Below are positions 32,950-43,817 of a stretch of DNA of 64,000 bases, one piece after another. Position 1 is the stretch's first letter, and each line of letters opens with the position of its first letter. A program made the translations under genes and the position numbers. The stretch spans positions 137,227,240 to 137,291,239 of the forward strand of contig CM077013.1 of assembly GCA_039090855.1 (NCBI GenBank), written 5' to 3'. The stretch is from Macrothele yani. Taxonomy: Eukaryota; Arthropoda; Arachnida; Araneae; Macrothelidae. The notes beneath the pieces are model-generated. The model had not been told where the DNA came from and searched no databases. It saw nothing but the letters and a program-made list of their open reading frames with translations.

Positions 32950-34190
32950 ACATTCGGTTCTCACTTTTTCCGTATATCGGAAAATTTCCGGTATAAGAGC
33001 GGTTCGCGGTAATACTTGAGGTCGTATTAACTACTTAGTTTCAAGGCATCTACTTTTTCTTATATTGTGTTACCGTAAGAAACCGGGTACTTGAAGTATC
33101 GTACGGATGATTGCGTGATGTCTATATATCCATCTTTATAGTTTTGTTAACACAAAAGTTAACAGTCACCACGAGTAAATTTTACATTTTAGGGATTTTG
33201 GGAAATAATACTGTAAAGTAGTACATTTCACTTTTTCTTAAACATGGTTGAAAGTCATCGTCAGTTTAAAAAAAATGAGTTTCAGAACATTGTTGCTTTG
33301 AAAAATCATGTAAAAAATATGTAATTTGTGATAAGTTCTACATAATAAAAAATATTATTATAAACCTGTTTAGAAAAATGGTAAGCTTTTACAGAAAGTA
33401 AAAATTACTAAATAACCCAAACTCAGAGCGCGAAAAACATTTAGTCATCGCTAACTCTAGTCCTCTTCGTTTACCTTAAATCTGATAGGGGTTAAGTGTC
33501 TTGCAAGCTCAGTCAGTAGCGCTCCTTACTCACATGCAATCCGACACAGGATTGATACCTACTGTAGGTAAGAGGAAGTATTCCATTGCGCCGTAATTCA
33601 TAAAATGTTCTGCAACGCGATGAGTTCATTTGGGCTTAAAAAATGTGGGAAAGAAAGTTACTTCTTTATAGCTACTTAAAAACAATCAAAATAGCAGTTT
33701 TTCGAAATTCGAAAAATTTTTGTATGGAAAGGGAAGAAGCCGAAACTAACGTTTCTGAAAAAATATCATTAAAAAAAGGAAAACAAAATGGAATTAGCGA
33801 CAACAGAAAATCTAACAGTATACTGAAGTTCAAAACAGAATATTCGCTAAAAGTTGGAGACCTACCTGCAAATTCGGTAAGCTAAAAGCACGTTACCTGT
33901 CGCAAATTTGCAGTATTTGGTAAAAACTGGGCAGAAATTCGGGAGTTCCTGTCCGTTTACCAAATTTGCTGCACGTGAATTCACACTTATTTTTATTACA
34001 GTGCATCAGTGTAAGTGCCGAAGATATACGGACACAGAGGAACTCTCTTTTCACTACTTTTTTCACTAACAAAGAGTAATTCACAGCAACCGTGAAGGAA
34101 ATTTATGATGAGCAAAAATAAATTAGAGACTTAGTTCCATAAACTTCTATTGTCTTAGGCTATGGCTCAAACTGTTGAATATGTCTAACT
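32950..34190. other. No recognisable gene
   Basis: AT-rich. The 80-codon ORF at 33643-33885 is Lys/Asn-rich and without recognised domains. Confidence 0.5.
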
Positions 34191-34217
34191 TTAAGTTACG
34201 GTTTGGTAACAGCGTCA

Positions 34218-34325
34218 ACGGAATAAAATATCAACGGTTGATATTTCACTTCTTTGCACATTAACAATTGAAGAGAAATATCAACGGCTGATATTTCACT
34301 TCTTTGCACATTAACAATTGAAGAA
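34218..34325. repeat. Tandem duplication of about 51 bp with an internal palindrome
   Basis: AAATATCAACGGxTGATATTTC followed by ACTTCTTTGCACATTAACAA occurs twice. AAATATCAACGGTTGATATTT is itself a near-perfect palindrome. Confidence 0.9.
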
Positions 34326-34489
34326 CGGGCACAACATCTATGTCTCACCAGCCGCGATAAAACAGGATTTCAAATATCTGTAAATCGAGAAGCTTTATGC
34401 AAACTTACCACGAGATTTTGCATTGATTTTTAGTGTGAAAGGATTTAGATTTCACTGACAAATTTTGTTGAGTGTTATAAAAATAAGAA

Positions 34490-35625
34490 TTATTATGCAA
34501 TAGTTGAGCTAGCCGGAGTTTTTGCAGATTGGTATTAAATGCATTGTATTGCAAACAACTACCTAAAAATAAGAACTATTATGTAATGGTCGGACTAACC
34601 GGAATTTCTACGGATTGGTATTAAATGTATTGTATTATGTACAACTACCTAAAATTTTTTGAATCGGTAATGTAACAGCCGTCTTGTGGAATGAAATTTT
34701 ACGAGATTAAATTTTGAAAAACTTAGTTGAAAATTTGCGAGCCATTATTTAATGGGTAACTAGCTGAAATTTTAGGTTATAGTTAAAAAAAATATCGGCA
34801 GGCTTACTGACTGCTATTCAACAACTGGAGGGTCTAAAATTTTACGAATTCATATCTGATGGCTTGCAATTTTAAATTCTGTGGCAAATTATAATTACGA
34901 AATTTTACATATTAGCATACGATAGATATGTAGCGAGTATTTTAACGGATGCAATGATGACTGCATAACACCTGAAAGTTTTCGAATTGTTACATAACGA
35001 TTAGGTAGTTCAAATTCTAGCAGACAATATCTAATGGGTCACCAGCTGAAATTTTACCTATTATGCAAAACTTACACAATCAGTTAGGAAAATTTACAGA
35101 TTGCGTACTATTCGCGAGCCAAAATTTCGCGGATTAGTGAGCAAGGACTTTAATTTCACTGATAAATTTTGTTAAGTGTTATCCAACCACCAGCTTAGCG
35201 CACCTTTGCGAATTACTGTGTGTCTCTACAGTAGAAGAGACACACAGTTTACATTCGCAAATGTTAGCTAGTGGAACTGGAGTTGTATGAAATTGCTACG
35301 TTGCTAAGATTTTACTGATTAGTATATAACACCTAGATTGTTATAGTATGTAATTCCTAGATTGCTAGGATTTTGCAGATTTCTATGTAATAGCTAGATT
35401 GCTAAGATTTTACGCATTATTATGAAATACCTAGATTGCTATAGCATGTAATTTCAAAATTGGCAAGACACATGTTGTTATGTAATAGCTAGATTACTAA
35501 AATTTTATAGATTTGCTGTATGTAATAGGTAGATTGCTAATATTTTAGAAACTTGTGTGTAATAGCTAGATAGATAGATAGCCATGGTACTATAATTGCT
35601 AGATTTCTAAGATTTTACAGAGTAG
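34490..35625. repeat. Degenerate AT-rich tandem repeat, first part
   Basis: A loosely conserved unit of about 35-60 bp recurs, of the form AATTTTACxGATTxGTATGTAATxGCTAG, together with TAGATTGCTAAGATTTTAC. It is interrupted by the IS630-like element at 35630-37075 and continues at 37085-37345. Exact unit boundaries cannot be set by eye. Confidence 0.65.
35215..35248. repeat. Perfect hairpin, 13-bp arms
   Basis: ACTGTGTGTCTCT, an 8-base loop, then AGAGACACACAGT. Outside it, TTTGCGAAT and ATTCGCAAA extend the symmetry imperfectly. Confidence 0.9.
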
Positions 35626-35629
35626 TATA

Positions 35630-37075
35630 CAAGGTGATTCAGCTAAGCGTGTACAAACTTCTGGGAGGGGTAGGTTGCACAAAGACAAATCGGAATCACA
35701 CAACAATGCAGGGTCGGAAACGCCATCTTTATGCGGTAGATCGCGTTGTTCGGCCGCGAGACTGCTCAAACGTTCATTCAGGATACCGTGTAAACCGCCC
35801 GCAGAGGTAGTAGGATGGCTGAGTTCACGATCGCGGAAATGGCTGATATCCACCTCGCATATGGAGCAGCGGACTACAACGGACGAGCCGCCGTGGGACT
35901 GTACCAGGAATGGTACCCGATGAGACGTGGGCCAAACCGCCAAGTGTTTGCACGGCTGCATCAGAGGTTACGCGACAATGGTTCTGGCCATGGACCTGCC
36001 AGGTGTCGGGAACGATGGGTACGCACTCCTGCCATCGAAGAGAATGTGTTACGTCATGCAGCAGACACTCCAAATGCCAGCACGCGAGCAATTGCCCATC
36101 GGCTCGGTCTGTCCCAATCTACCGTATGGAGGGTTCTGCACTAAGACCAATTGCATCCATATCATGTGCAGCGCGTTCAGACACTAAGCACTGAGGATTA
36201 CCCTCCGCGCATTGCATTTGCGCAATGGTCCCCGCAGAAGAGTGCGGCAGAACCCCAATTTCCTGTTTCTGTGCTGTTCACAGACGAAGCGTGCTTTACA
36301 CGGAAAGGTTGCTTCAATGCACATAACGCACATGTATGGGCGGTACAGAACCCCCATGCTGTACGACTACGTGCAGTACAAAACCGTTTTGCTGTTTATG
36401 TTCGGGCCGCCATAGTCGGGGACCACTTAATTAGCCCATACCTCATGCCTCCTTGTCTGGACGGAAGGAGTTACCGGATATTTCTGGAGGACGTCTTGCC
36501 AGAGCTATTGAACGAACAACAGGTTCCTCAGTCGCTGCGGCGTGCAATGTGGTTCCAGCACGATGGGACCCCCGCCCATTTCAGCAATGACTTCGTCATA
36601 ATTTAAACATCAAATTTAGACATCAGTGGATCGGGCGTGGTGGTCCCTCCAAGATCACCGGACTTAACATGCCTTGGTTACTTTTTTTGGGGTTACATCA
36701 AAGGACTGGTGTACGACACCCCCGTTGAAAGTGATGAAGACCTTGTAGCACGCATCTCTGTAGCTGCTTTGGAAATCCGAGACACGCCACGAATTTTCCA
36801 AAATGTACGTGATTCCATGCGCCGACGATGTCAAGCGTGTGTTACAGCTCATGGTCGCAACTTTGAACACCTTCTGTAACCTCAATGCAATTCGCAAATC
36901 TTGTGACTAATAAAATGCATTTTGTTCTCTTACGTGCTGCTCTTTCATTTCTCGTCCTCTCTGTACACTAGCACACGAAGATGGCATTTCTGACCCTGCA
37001 TTGCTATGTGATTCCGATTTGTCTTTGTGCAACCTACCCCTGCAAGAAGTTTGTACACTTAGTTGAATCACCTTG
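35630..37075 (+). mobile_element. IS630/mariner-superfamily transposon with roughly 100-bp inverted ends
   Basis: The element is 1,446 bp with flanking TATA on each side (35626-35629 and 37076-37079), consistent with TA targeting. The terminal inverted repeats start CAAGGTGATTCA and stay similar for about 100 bp (AGGGGTAGGTTGCACAAAGA is shared). It inserted into the degenerate tandem repeat. Confidence 0.9.
35815..36879 (+). pseudogene. IS630/mariner-type transposase, nearly complete but interrupted
   Basis: The N-terminal region (35815-36144) is followed by a helix-turn-helix with NASTRAIAHRLGLSQSTVWRVL, then a stop TAA at 36142-36144. Downstream in the same frame are VLFTDEACFTRKG (first Asp), and MWFQHDGTPAHFS near 36545-36590 (second Asp). 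A stop near 36604 and a frameshift follow. The last part (36637-36879) carries the V-V-P-P-R-S-P-D-L-T motif, YFFWGYIKGLVYDTPVESDE and a conserved tail. The W-x-G-R-G-G-P segment links these in a third frame. Few lesions suggest a fairly recent death. Confidence 0.85.
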
Positions 37076-37084
37076 TATAACCGT

Positions 37085-37345
37085 GAGTTTTAAATCCCAG
37101 ATTTGAGTATTAAAATGGATCTCAAACTAATTTTTTATGAATTGATATGTAGCTTCCGAATAGTCGAAATTTTACATATTGGTATGCAATCGCTATGTAG
37201 ATAAAACGTAGTTACATAATGGATTACTAGCTGAAATTTCGGGAATTAATATGCAATAGGAAATTAACTCGAGTTTTACCGTTTCGTACGGAATTTCTGG
37301 AGAGCTGAAATTTTATGGATTAGCGGGTAATTACTAGCTAGATGA
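37085..37345. repeat. Degenerate AT-rich tandem repeat, second part
   Basis: GAAATTTTACATATTGGTAT and TTACTAGCTGAAATTTCGGG continue the array seen before 35625, up to about 80 bp from the ELOVL exon at 37428. Confidence 0.6.
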
Positions 37346-37427
37346 AGCGCTTTTGGTCGGTACGGAGTCTTGATAATTTTGGTTAGGGTTAATCGAGTGT
37401 TCATACAAAAATAATAAAGAGAAGTAC

Positions 37428-37533
37428 CTGGTGCAAATTTTATTCCAAACCATAGGCTAAACGGAACAATGCTGTGATGAATCACATGAAGAGGCGATAT
37501 ATGGCTGTTCTTCTTCCTCAAGACGAAAAATAT
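37428..37533 (-). CDS. ELOVL: ELOVL internal exon with the HVIHH histidine box
   Basis: This 106-bp exon follows the acceptor TTTCTTTACAG and ends with CCAG before the donor GTACTT. It encodes 35 codons plus one base. The peptide starts IFFVLRKKNSHISPLHVIHH and ends KFAPG. FFVLRKK and the H-x-x-H-H box are ELOVL signatures; the histidine box is needed for elongase activity in the family. Phase 0 at the start fits the D-T end of the exon at 62094, and phase 1 at the end fits the exon at 11201. All three box histidines are present and there is no stop or frameshift, so this exon looks functional. Confidence 0.93.
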
Positions 37534-37751
37534 CTGTAAAGAAAGTTAGATATTAAATTAGAGCTGTTATTTTGGGAATTATCAAGTTGCACAAAATAGT
37601 TCCTTTTGTAAAGGAAAAAAAACAAGTAATTGACCTTAAGCGTCGTCGCCCGGAAATTGCCTCGCAGCACAATTCCTTCATCAAAAAAAGAATGACGTGG
37701 ATTTTTTACTAGCAACAATATATGTCTAGCACAGGAAGGTGATCTTGAATG

Positions 37752-38328
37752 AAATACGGGATTACACCATATAATACAAATTTTGAAGATTACAATCCAA
37801 TTTTTGCTGTAAATATGACAGCGATGGTAAGTCAGACACTATAAGAAAACTTGAAAATTTTGTCGTACAGGAGAGGGAATCGAACCTGCGTCTCCCAGAT
37901 AGCGCTCGGGTATGCTAACCACTACACCACCCAGAACGACCAAGTCTCAACTTTCCGATTAATTTGAAAAAAAAAACAATACAGGATTCGCTATAGTCGT
38001 AGCAACCGGCATTCATGTTTAGCGAATCTGGTGCTTAAGAATTCAATCCCGTGATTGATGAATTCTAATCCTACAGATTCGCTGTATGTGAACACCGGTT
38101 GCTTTGATTAGCGAATCCTATGATGATTATATATTCAAATTAATCGGAAACTTGAGACTTGGTCGTTCTGGTTGGTGTAGTGGTTAGCATACCCGTGCGC
38201 TATCTGGGAGACGCAGGTTCGATTCCCGCTGCAGGACGACGAAATTTTCAAGTTTTCGGATATTATCTGACTTACCATCCTTGTTATATTTATACCAAAA
38301 ATCGGATTGTCATCTCAAAAATTGTATA
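37752..38328. mobile_element. SINE family 2, large inverted pair
   Basis: A minus copy (37752-37970) and a plus copy (38135-38328) face away from a central spacer. The spacer itself contains inverted AGGATTCGCT and AGCGAATCCT segments (37983-38115). Each arm carries a tRNA-like head (GGTGTAGTGGTTAGCATACC and a GTTCGATTCCCGCT-type B box). Confidence 0.82.
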
Positions 38329-38359
38329 GGTGATCACATGTCAAGACGGCAAAGTTGCA

Positions 38360-38445
38360 GCGATAAATCCTGTCCAAGTAGCTTAGTTGGAAAAGCATTC
38401 GGCACCGGAACAGAAGGATGGGGGTTCAATGACTTTTACGCCACA
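38360..38445 (+). mobile_element. SINE family 5 fragment
   Basis: GTCCAAGTAGCTTAGTTGGA, AAAGCATTCGGCACCGGAAC and GGGGTTCAATGACTTTTAC look like a decayed tRNA-like head with A and B boxes. A related fragment lies at 40300-40400. Confidence 0.5.
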
Positions 38446-38449
38446 TTGG

Positions 38450-38703
38450 TGCCCGATTGTTGAAATGCATGTACTGTCCGTTAGGTCTCTCAAAACAGTG
38501 TGAGACGTTCCTTCCGCACATTATCTGAAATTAATGAAAATTCCTTCTTCGTTTCGAAAAGTGTGCGATGTTTCTTTCACAAATCATCTGGAATGACTGA
38601 GAATTCCTTCTTCTACAGAGAGTTACTTCAAGCATTGTTCGCGGCGAACCCGAAACCTGCGATTATGTGTCTTCGCCTTTCTCAAAGGGATGGATATACG
38701 TTA
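38450..38703. other. No recognisable gene
   Basis: CTGAAATTAATGAAAATTCCTTCTTC and CTGGAATGACTGAGAATTCC suggest a short diverged duplication (38523-38610). Nothing else is seen. Confidence 0.45.
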
Positions 38704-38705
38704 TA

Positions 38706-40258
38706 CACTGGCGTGCAAAAATTAAGGACGAGACGGTTTTTCGAATGTAACGTCGTGCAGAAGTGTTCCACATCGACTCAAATCATACCATAAGATCCCC
38801 AAGATGTAAGAATATGAGACAAGTGAGCAAAACCGTCCAAACAAGGAATCCAAAGGATACAAAGGCACTTTATTGAAAATGTAGCTTCGAGCATAACTGG
38901 ACAGAAGACAGAAATGTCCATGTGGCAGGCGGCTGCCAAAAAAATTCCAGTCTTTAGTAGGGGATATGATCACCCCTGACTGCGTTGCAGGATTTACGAC
39001 GTCTGTCCATGCTGAGGACTAGGTTGTCAAGGAGCTGTTGAGGCATCGCGGCCCATTCCTGTTTTAGCGCCAATCGCAGCTGCGGAATCGTTGCTGGCGG
39101 CTGGTGATGTGCTTTCAAGCATCTCTCGAGAAGGTCCAACACGCGTTCGATTGGATTTAGGTCCGGCGACCTTGCGGGCCAATCAACGCGCTGAATATTT
39201 TCACTCTTCAACAGCTCTGCGACAACCACTGTGCGATGAGGTGTAGCGTTGTCGTCCATGAAGAGGAACTCAGGACCCACAGCACCCCTAAACAGACGCA
39301 CGTGAGGCAGGAGAACATCGGTACAATATCGGACACCAGTGACTGAACCTCCTTGGAAGCTGTGGAGGTCAGTACGGCTACCAAGCATGATACCGCCCCA
39401 AACGAGAACTCCGCCACCTCCAAACCGGTCCCTTTCGATGATGTTGGAGGCGTGATTGCGTGTTCCCTGCTCTCTCCAGATGTGTATACGTCCAGAATCA
39501 CTCGTCAGACTAAATCGGCTCTCATCCGTAAAGAGAACTCGATCCCATTGCTGATGTGTCCAATTCTTGTGTTCCTGGCACCACAGAAACTGCAGTCTCC
39601 GATGAGCAGGCGTTAATGGCACACACCGTACTGGTCGTCGTGCAAATAGACTGCCTTTGTGCAGCCTCCTGGCCACGGTAAAACGCGATAACGGACGTCC
39701 AGTTGTCTGTTGCATGTGATTTGCGATTTCTCCCGCTGTCCGCCGTTTGTCACTTTTTGCCTGTAGGGCAATATACCGGTAGTCCGCCGCCGTGGTTGCT
39801 CGTGGGCGACTACTGCTAAACTCTCGGACAGCTGTTCCTGTCGTTTGAAATGCTCTCCAAGCTCGTGAAACGATGCTGTGAGCGATCCCGAACTCCTAGG
39901 ACACACTAGTCACACTTCGACCTTCTTTCAACTTCCCAACGACGCGACCTTGGGTAAAGTCATCCAGATGTCGTCTACTGGATTACCTGTTAGCAATGTC
40001 ACACGGTGGCAGCAACTCGACGTCGTTCAAACCGACGTACACCGTACAATAACTTTCACCGAATTGCCGAGCGTACACCGCCCGTATGCGTTATACCATT
40101 CCGAAACTCGCCCCTCCATCGTCATGCTGCATATATGCGCATGTCCTAACGTACCGGACCCTAGCCTATCTCCTGAGTGGTCTTTCGGTCCGTTCTGCAT
40201 GCTCGTTCCGCTGTTATGCTAATTTCTCCTCTACGTCCTTAATTTTTGCACACCAGTG
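38706..40258 (-). mobile_element. Tc1-like transposon, DD34E type, complete with ends
   Basis: The element is 1,553 bp between TA dinucleotides (38704-38705 and 40259-40260). Inverted ends are CACTGGCGTGCAAAAATTAA and, on the reverse strand, CACTGGTGTGCAAAAATTAA. A transposase gene lies on the minus strand between them. It separates two SINE family 5 fragments. Confidence 0.93.
38954..39906 (-). pseudogene. Tc1-like transposase with intact catalytic domain
   Basis: The frame 39715-38954 (253 codons) carries the second DNA-binding segment (GRPLSRFTVARRLHKGSLF), VLFTDESRFSL (first Asp), GVLVWGGIML, LFMDDNATPHRT (second Asp) and DWPARSPDLNPIER (Glu). There are 34 residues between the second Asp and the Glu, the normal Tc1 spacing. 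The N-terminal helix-turn-helix lies upstream in another frame (39906-39613), so at least one frameshift separates it. Asn and Glu variants near the triad do not touch the three catalytic residues. Confidence 0.87.
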
Positions 40259-40299
40259 TATGACGTACTACAGAGGTGAAGCACATGTAAAGGCGGCGA

Positions 40300-40395
40300 A
40301 ATTGTAGCTATAAGTTCCGTTGGTGTAGTTTAAATGAAAACGCATTCGGCTCCGGAGCAGAAGTATGGGTGTGCGAATCTCACCGCCGGCAAATA
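40300..40395 (+). mobile_element. SINE family 5 fragment
   Basis: AAAACGCATTCGGCTCCGGA, GCAGAAGTATGGG and TGTGCGAATCTCACCGCCGG match the fragment at 38360. Confidence 0.5.
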
Positions 40396-40633
40396 TGTTT
40401 TTACAAAGTCGATGTGATTTATACTGAATTTGCTAAAGCTTGCCACAAGGTTCATTATGCCATTCTGCTCAAGAAGTTAAACTCTTGGTGTCAGTCCCTG
40501 TTTAAGTCCCGTCCTTCTAATTGATCCCAGTTTGTTATTTGTTATAACCGTGTTTCTGGTCCCCATGTCACCACGTCTGCGATACCCCAAAGCTCTAATT
40601 TAGGGCAACTTTAGTTTTCCATATACATCATTC

Positions 40634-43600
40634 GGGATGTAAGGTCAGGTGATGCGTAACATCACAGCCTCTCCTTGACAAATGTCAACCCCGCCTTCTC
40701 GTGGTACATCCTGTCCCCACTAAAGGGGCTCTGACGACCGCCAATAGCGGTATAACTATACCATCGGGATTAGAGGAAATGCTATCCCACACTCACTAAC
40801 CCGATTGGCCAGAGTGGTGAGTTATGGCCAAACCCTTCCAAAATGACTCCACAACTTAAATCTTGGCCCTCAGTCTCCGGCAGCTGGAATGTACCTGGCC
40901 AAGGCAGCGGCCAGTGCGACATGAAGGCAGAGGGTGCTAAGAATCCCCGGAGGACCGGACTAGGTTGCCATCTGATGCTGACCTTGGCTACGTACAACGG
41001 ACGCTCCCTATCTTCTGATTCAAGGCTTCTTGAATTGGAAGAGGAACTACAAAGGATCACGTGGGACATCGTCGGGCTAAGTGAGGTAAGGAGAAAAGGA
41101 GAAGATCTCATTGAACTGAAAAGTGGACATCTCTTCTACTATCGTGGGACAGATACTGGCAGAACTAGTGGTGTTGGATTTATAATAAACAAGAAACTGA
41201 AGGATAAAGTTGTAGAAGTTGAAAGTTCCTCTGACAGAGCTGCACGACACGTTATCCAACTCTCGAGAAGATACCAGGCTCAGATTATTCAAACTTATGC
41301 ACCCACCACAAGTCATGCTGAAGAAGAAATTGAAGAATTTTATGAGGAAATTCGTGATCTAAATAATAAAGGTAAGCAGCACTTGAAGATAATTATGGGA
41401 GATTTCAATGCAAAAATAGGGCAACGACAACAGAATGAAATTTCAGTAGGTAAATTCGGTCACGGCAACAGAAACCAGCGTGGAAATGCTCTCGTAGAGT
41501 TTGCAGAGGCAGAAGGGTTTTTCATCTTGAACTCCTTCTTCAAGAAAAAGCCACACAGGAAATGGACATGGAGACATCCAAATGGGACGACAAGTGAAAT
41601 TGATTTTATTATGTGTAACAAAAAATTCGTCATAGAAGACTGCAGTGTGCTAAACAAGTTCAACACAGGCAGTGACCATAGATTGGTGAGATGTAAGATG
41701 CACCACAACACTAAACTCGAACGTAGCAAGCTCATAAGACAAACAAAATGTATTGACATAACCAACCTTAAAAAACACCATAATACCTTCAAATTGGAAC
41801 TGAAGAACAGATTCTCTGCTTTAGAAGGCCTAACATCGGTAGAAGTGGATATTTCTGAAGTTAACAGAAAAGTAACCAAAGCTCTTATGGAAACAGCAAC
41901 AAAATTAGCTGGGTCTAAGAACAAATTGCATGTGAACAAATTATCAGGAAAAACCGAAATGTTGATGCAAAAAAGAAGAGTGATGAGGACAACTAAAGAA
42001 GATGTGACTTCCAAAGTGGAATATATAGAGCTATGCAAGACAGTACGAAAAAGTATCACTGAAGACGTAAGGAAATTCAACTGTGAACTAGTGAGGAAAG
42101 CAATTGAAAACAACCAAAACCTAAAGATAGCAAAGGGACATCTCAGTAAGGGGGAAAAACAGATTATGGCACTGAGAAAAGAAGATGGTTCTGTAACAAG
42201 AAATAGAGGCGAAATATTGACAAGAGTGAAAGATTTCTACTCCAAATTATATGAAAGGGATGATACATGTACTCCAGACATCATGAAAGGTACCAGTACC
42301 AGAGTTCTTCCAGTCCTTCCAGCAGAAGTTGCACATGCAATCAAGAACATGAAGCGGGGAAAAGCTCCAGGAGAAGATGGAATTACTATAGACATCATAC
42401 AAGAAGCAAGTGGAGAAATCGAAACAGTACTCGCCCAAATTTTCACTCGATGCCTTAATGAAGGGAAAATTCCTGAGGATTGGAGCAACACTACAATGAT
42501 CTTGCTACATAAAAAAGGTGACATTGAGGATCTCAGGAACTACAGACCTATCAGCCTCCTATCAGTGGTTTATAAAATTTTCACTAAAGTTCTTTCACAC
42601 CGCTTGAAGGTGACACTGGACATGGCTCAACCGAGAGAACAAGCTGGATTCAGGAGTGGCTACAGCACAATAGATCATATCCACGTACTGAGAGAACTAA
42701 TTGAAAGAGCGAGGGAATATGAACTTCCATTGTGCATGGCTTTTATCGATTATGAAAAAGCCTTTGATTCGGTGAAACCATCAGCAGTTGCAATGGCTCT
42801 GAAATCCTGCGGTATTGAAGATGCATACATTAATATTATTAATAACATCTATGAAAATGCAAGTGCAAAGATTCGGCTGTTTGAAAATACAACACACATA
42901 AAAATTGGAAAAGGAGTGAGACAAGGTGACACCATATCTCCGAAGCTCTTTAATGCCACATTGGAAAATGTCTTTCAATCACTGAACTGGGAAAACAAAG
43001 GGATAAAGATTAATGGAGATTATCTAACCCACCTTCGTTTTGCTGATGACATAGTCATTTTTACTACTACCCCATCAGAGCTACAGAGTATGATCCGGGA
43101 ACTTGCTGACAAGAGTAAAGAAGTGGGATTAAAAATGAACTTTCAGAAGACAAAAGTGATGTACAATGCTTTTACAAGAAATGAAGATTTATCGATTGAT
43201 GGAGAAAAGCTGGAGATAACAGACACGTACGTTTATCTTGGACAGCAGATATCAAGTGAGGGTCACATTGGTGAAGAAATTAATCGGCGTACAAAACTTG
43301 CCTGGAGAGCTTTTGGAAGAAACAGCATAATTTTCAAGAGCAATATGCCATTATGTCTTAAAAGAAAAGTGTTTGATCAATGCATCCTTCCAGTGCTTAC
43401 GTATGGTGCAGAGACGTGGACCTTAACTAAAAGAGACATACAAAGGCTGCAGACAACTCAAAGCAGCATGGAGAGGTGCATGCTTGGTGTAACCAGGAGA
43501 GATAAGAAGAGGAACTCGTGGATCCGAAAAATGACAAGAGTGGAAGACATCATGATCAGAGTTAAATCCCTGAAATGGCAATGGGCTGGACATACTGCCA

Positions 43601-43817
43601 GAAGAACAGACCATTGATGGACAGCCGAAATTTTAGATTGGATTCCAAGGGACAGGAAAAGACCCAGAAGAAGACCACATGGAAGATGGGTGGATGAAAT
43701 TCGAAAGTATGCGGGAGTGACATGGAGGAGACTGGCACAAGACAGACCGTTGTGGAGGAAACTTGGGGAGACCTTCGTCCAGCAGTGGATTGATAATGGT
43801 GGACAATGATGATGATG
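40634..43817 (+). mobile_element. RTE-like LINE, copy 2, nearly intact with target duplication
   Basis: The element is 3,184 bp, flanked by the 11-bp direct repeat ATACATCATTC (40623-40633 and 43818-43828). It has a 5' leader of about 210 bp, one long coding frame, and a short (GAT)n tail at the 3' end. Tails of short repeats rather than poly(A) are common in RTE-type LINEs. It lies inside the Jockey-like LINE fossil and is therefore the younger insertion. Confidence 0.9.
40843..43617 (+). CDS. RTE-like endonuclease/reverse transcriptase, prematurely stopped
   Basis: The 924-codon frame has an N-terminal AP-endonuclease domain: LATYNGRSL near residue 48, GLSEVR, SGVGFIINK, YAPTTSHAEEEIEEFY, IIMGDFNAKIG, TSEIDFIMC and SDHRLVRCK. 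The reverse transcriptase follows: GKAPGEDGI, RNYRPISLLSVVYKIFTK, AGFRSGYSTIDHIHVL, CMAFIDYEKAFDSV, GVRQGDTISPKLFN and LRFADDIVIF (catalytic Asp pair). The protein would nick target DNA and copy its own RNA into the gap. The frame ends at a TGA at 43615-43617. Copy 3 has CGA (Arg) at this place, so a C-to-T change at a CpG explains the stop. The frame then stays open for 63 more codons to 43809. No RNase H domain is seen. Confidence 0.92.
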   Translation: MTPQLKSWPSVSGSWNVPGQGSGQCDMKAEGAKNPRRTGLGCHLMLTLATYNGRSLSSDSRLLELEEELQRITWDIVGLSEVRRKGEDLIELKSGHLFYYRGTDTGRTSGVGFIINKKLKDKVVEVESSSDRAARHVIQLSRRYQAQIIQTYAPTTSHAEEEIEEFYEEIRDLNNKGKQHLKIIMGDFNAKIGQRQQNEISVGKFGHGNRNQRGNALVEFAEAEGFFILNSFFKKKPHRKWTWRHPNGTTSEIDFIMCNKKFVIEDCSVLNKFNTGSDHRLVRCKMHHNTKLERSKLIRQTKCIDITNLKKHHNTFKLELKNRFSALEGLTSVEVDISEVNRKVTKALMETATKLAGSKNKLHVNKLSGKTEMLMQKRRVMRTTKEDVTSKVEYIELCKTVRKSITEDVRKFNCELVRKAIENNQNLKIAKGHLSKGEKQIMALRKEDGSVTRNRGEILTRVKDFYSKLYERDDTCTPDIMKGTSTRVLPVLPAEVAHAIKNMKRGKAPGEDGITIDIIQEASGEIETVLAQIFTRCLNEGKIPEDWSNTTMILLHKKGDIEDLRNYRPISLLSVVYKIFTKVLSHRLKVTLDMAQPREQAGFRSGYSTIDHIHVLRELIERAREYELPLCMAFIDYEKAFDSVKPSAVAMALKSCGIEDAYINIINNIYENASAKIRLFENTTHIKIGKGVRQGDTISPKLFNATLENVFQSLNWENKGIKINGDYLTHLRFADDIVIFTTTPSELQSMIRELADKSKEVGLKMNFQKTKVMYNAFTRNEDLSIDGEKLEITDTYVYLGQQISSEGHIGEEINRRTKLAWRAFGRNSIIFKSNMPLCLKRKVFDQCILPVLTYGAETWTLTKRDIQRLQTTQSSMERCMLGVTRRDKKRNSWIRKMTRVEDIMIRVKSLKWQWAGHTARRTDH

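Noticed and set aside
33643..33885. 80-codon Lys-rich ORF
   Set aside because: Composition follows the AT-rich background, and no motif or splice site supports it.
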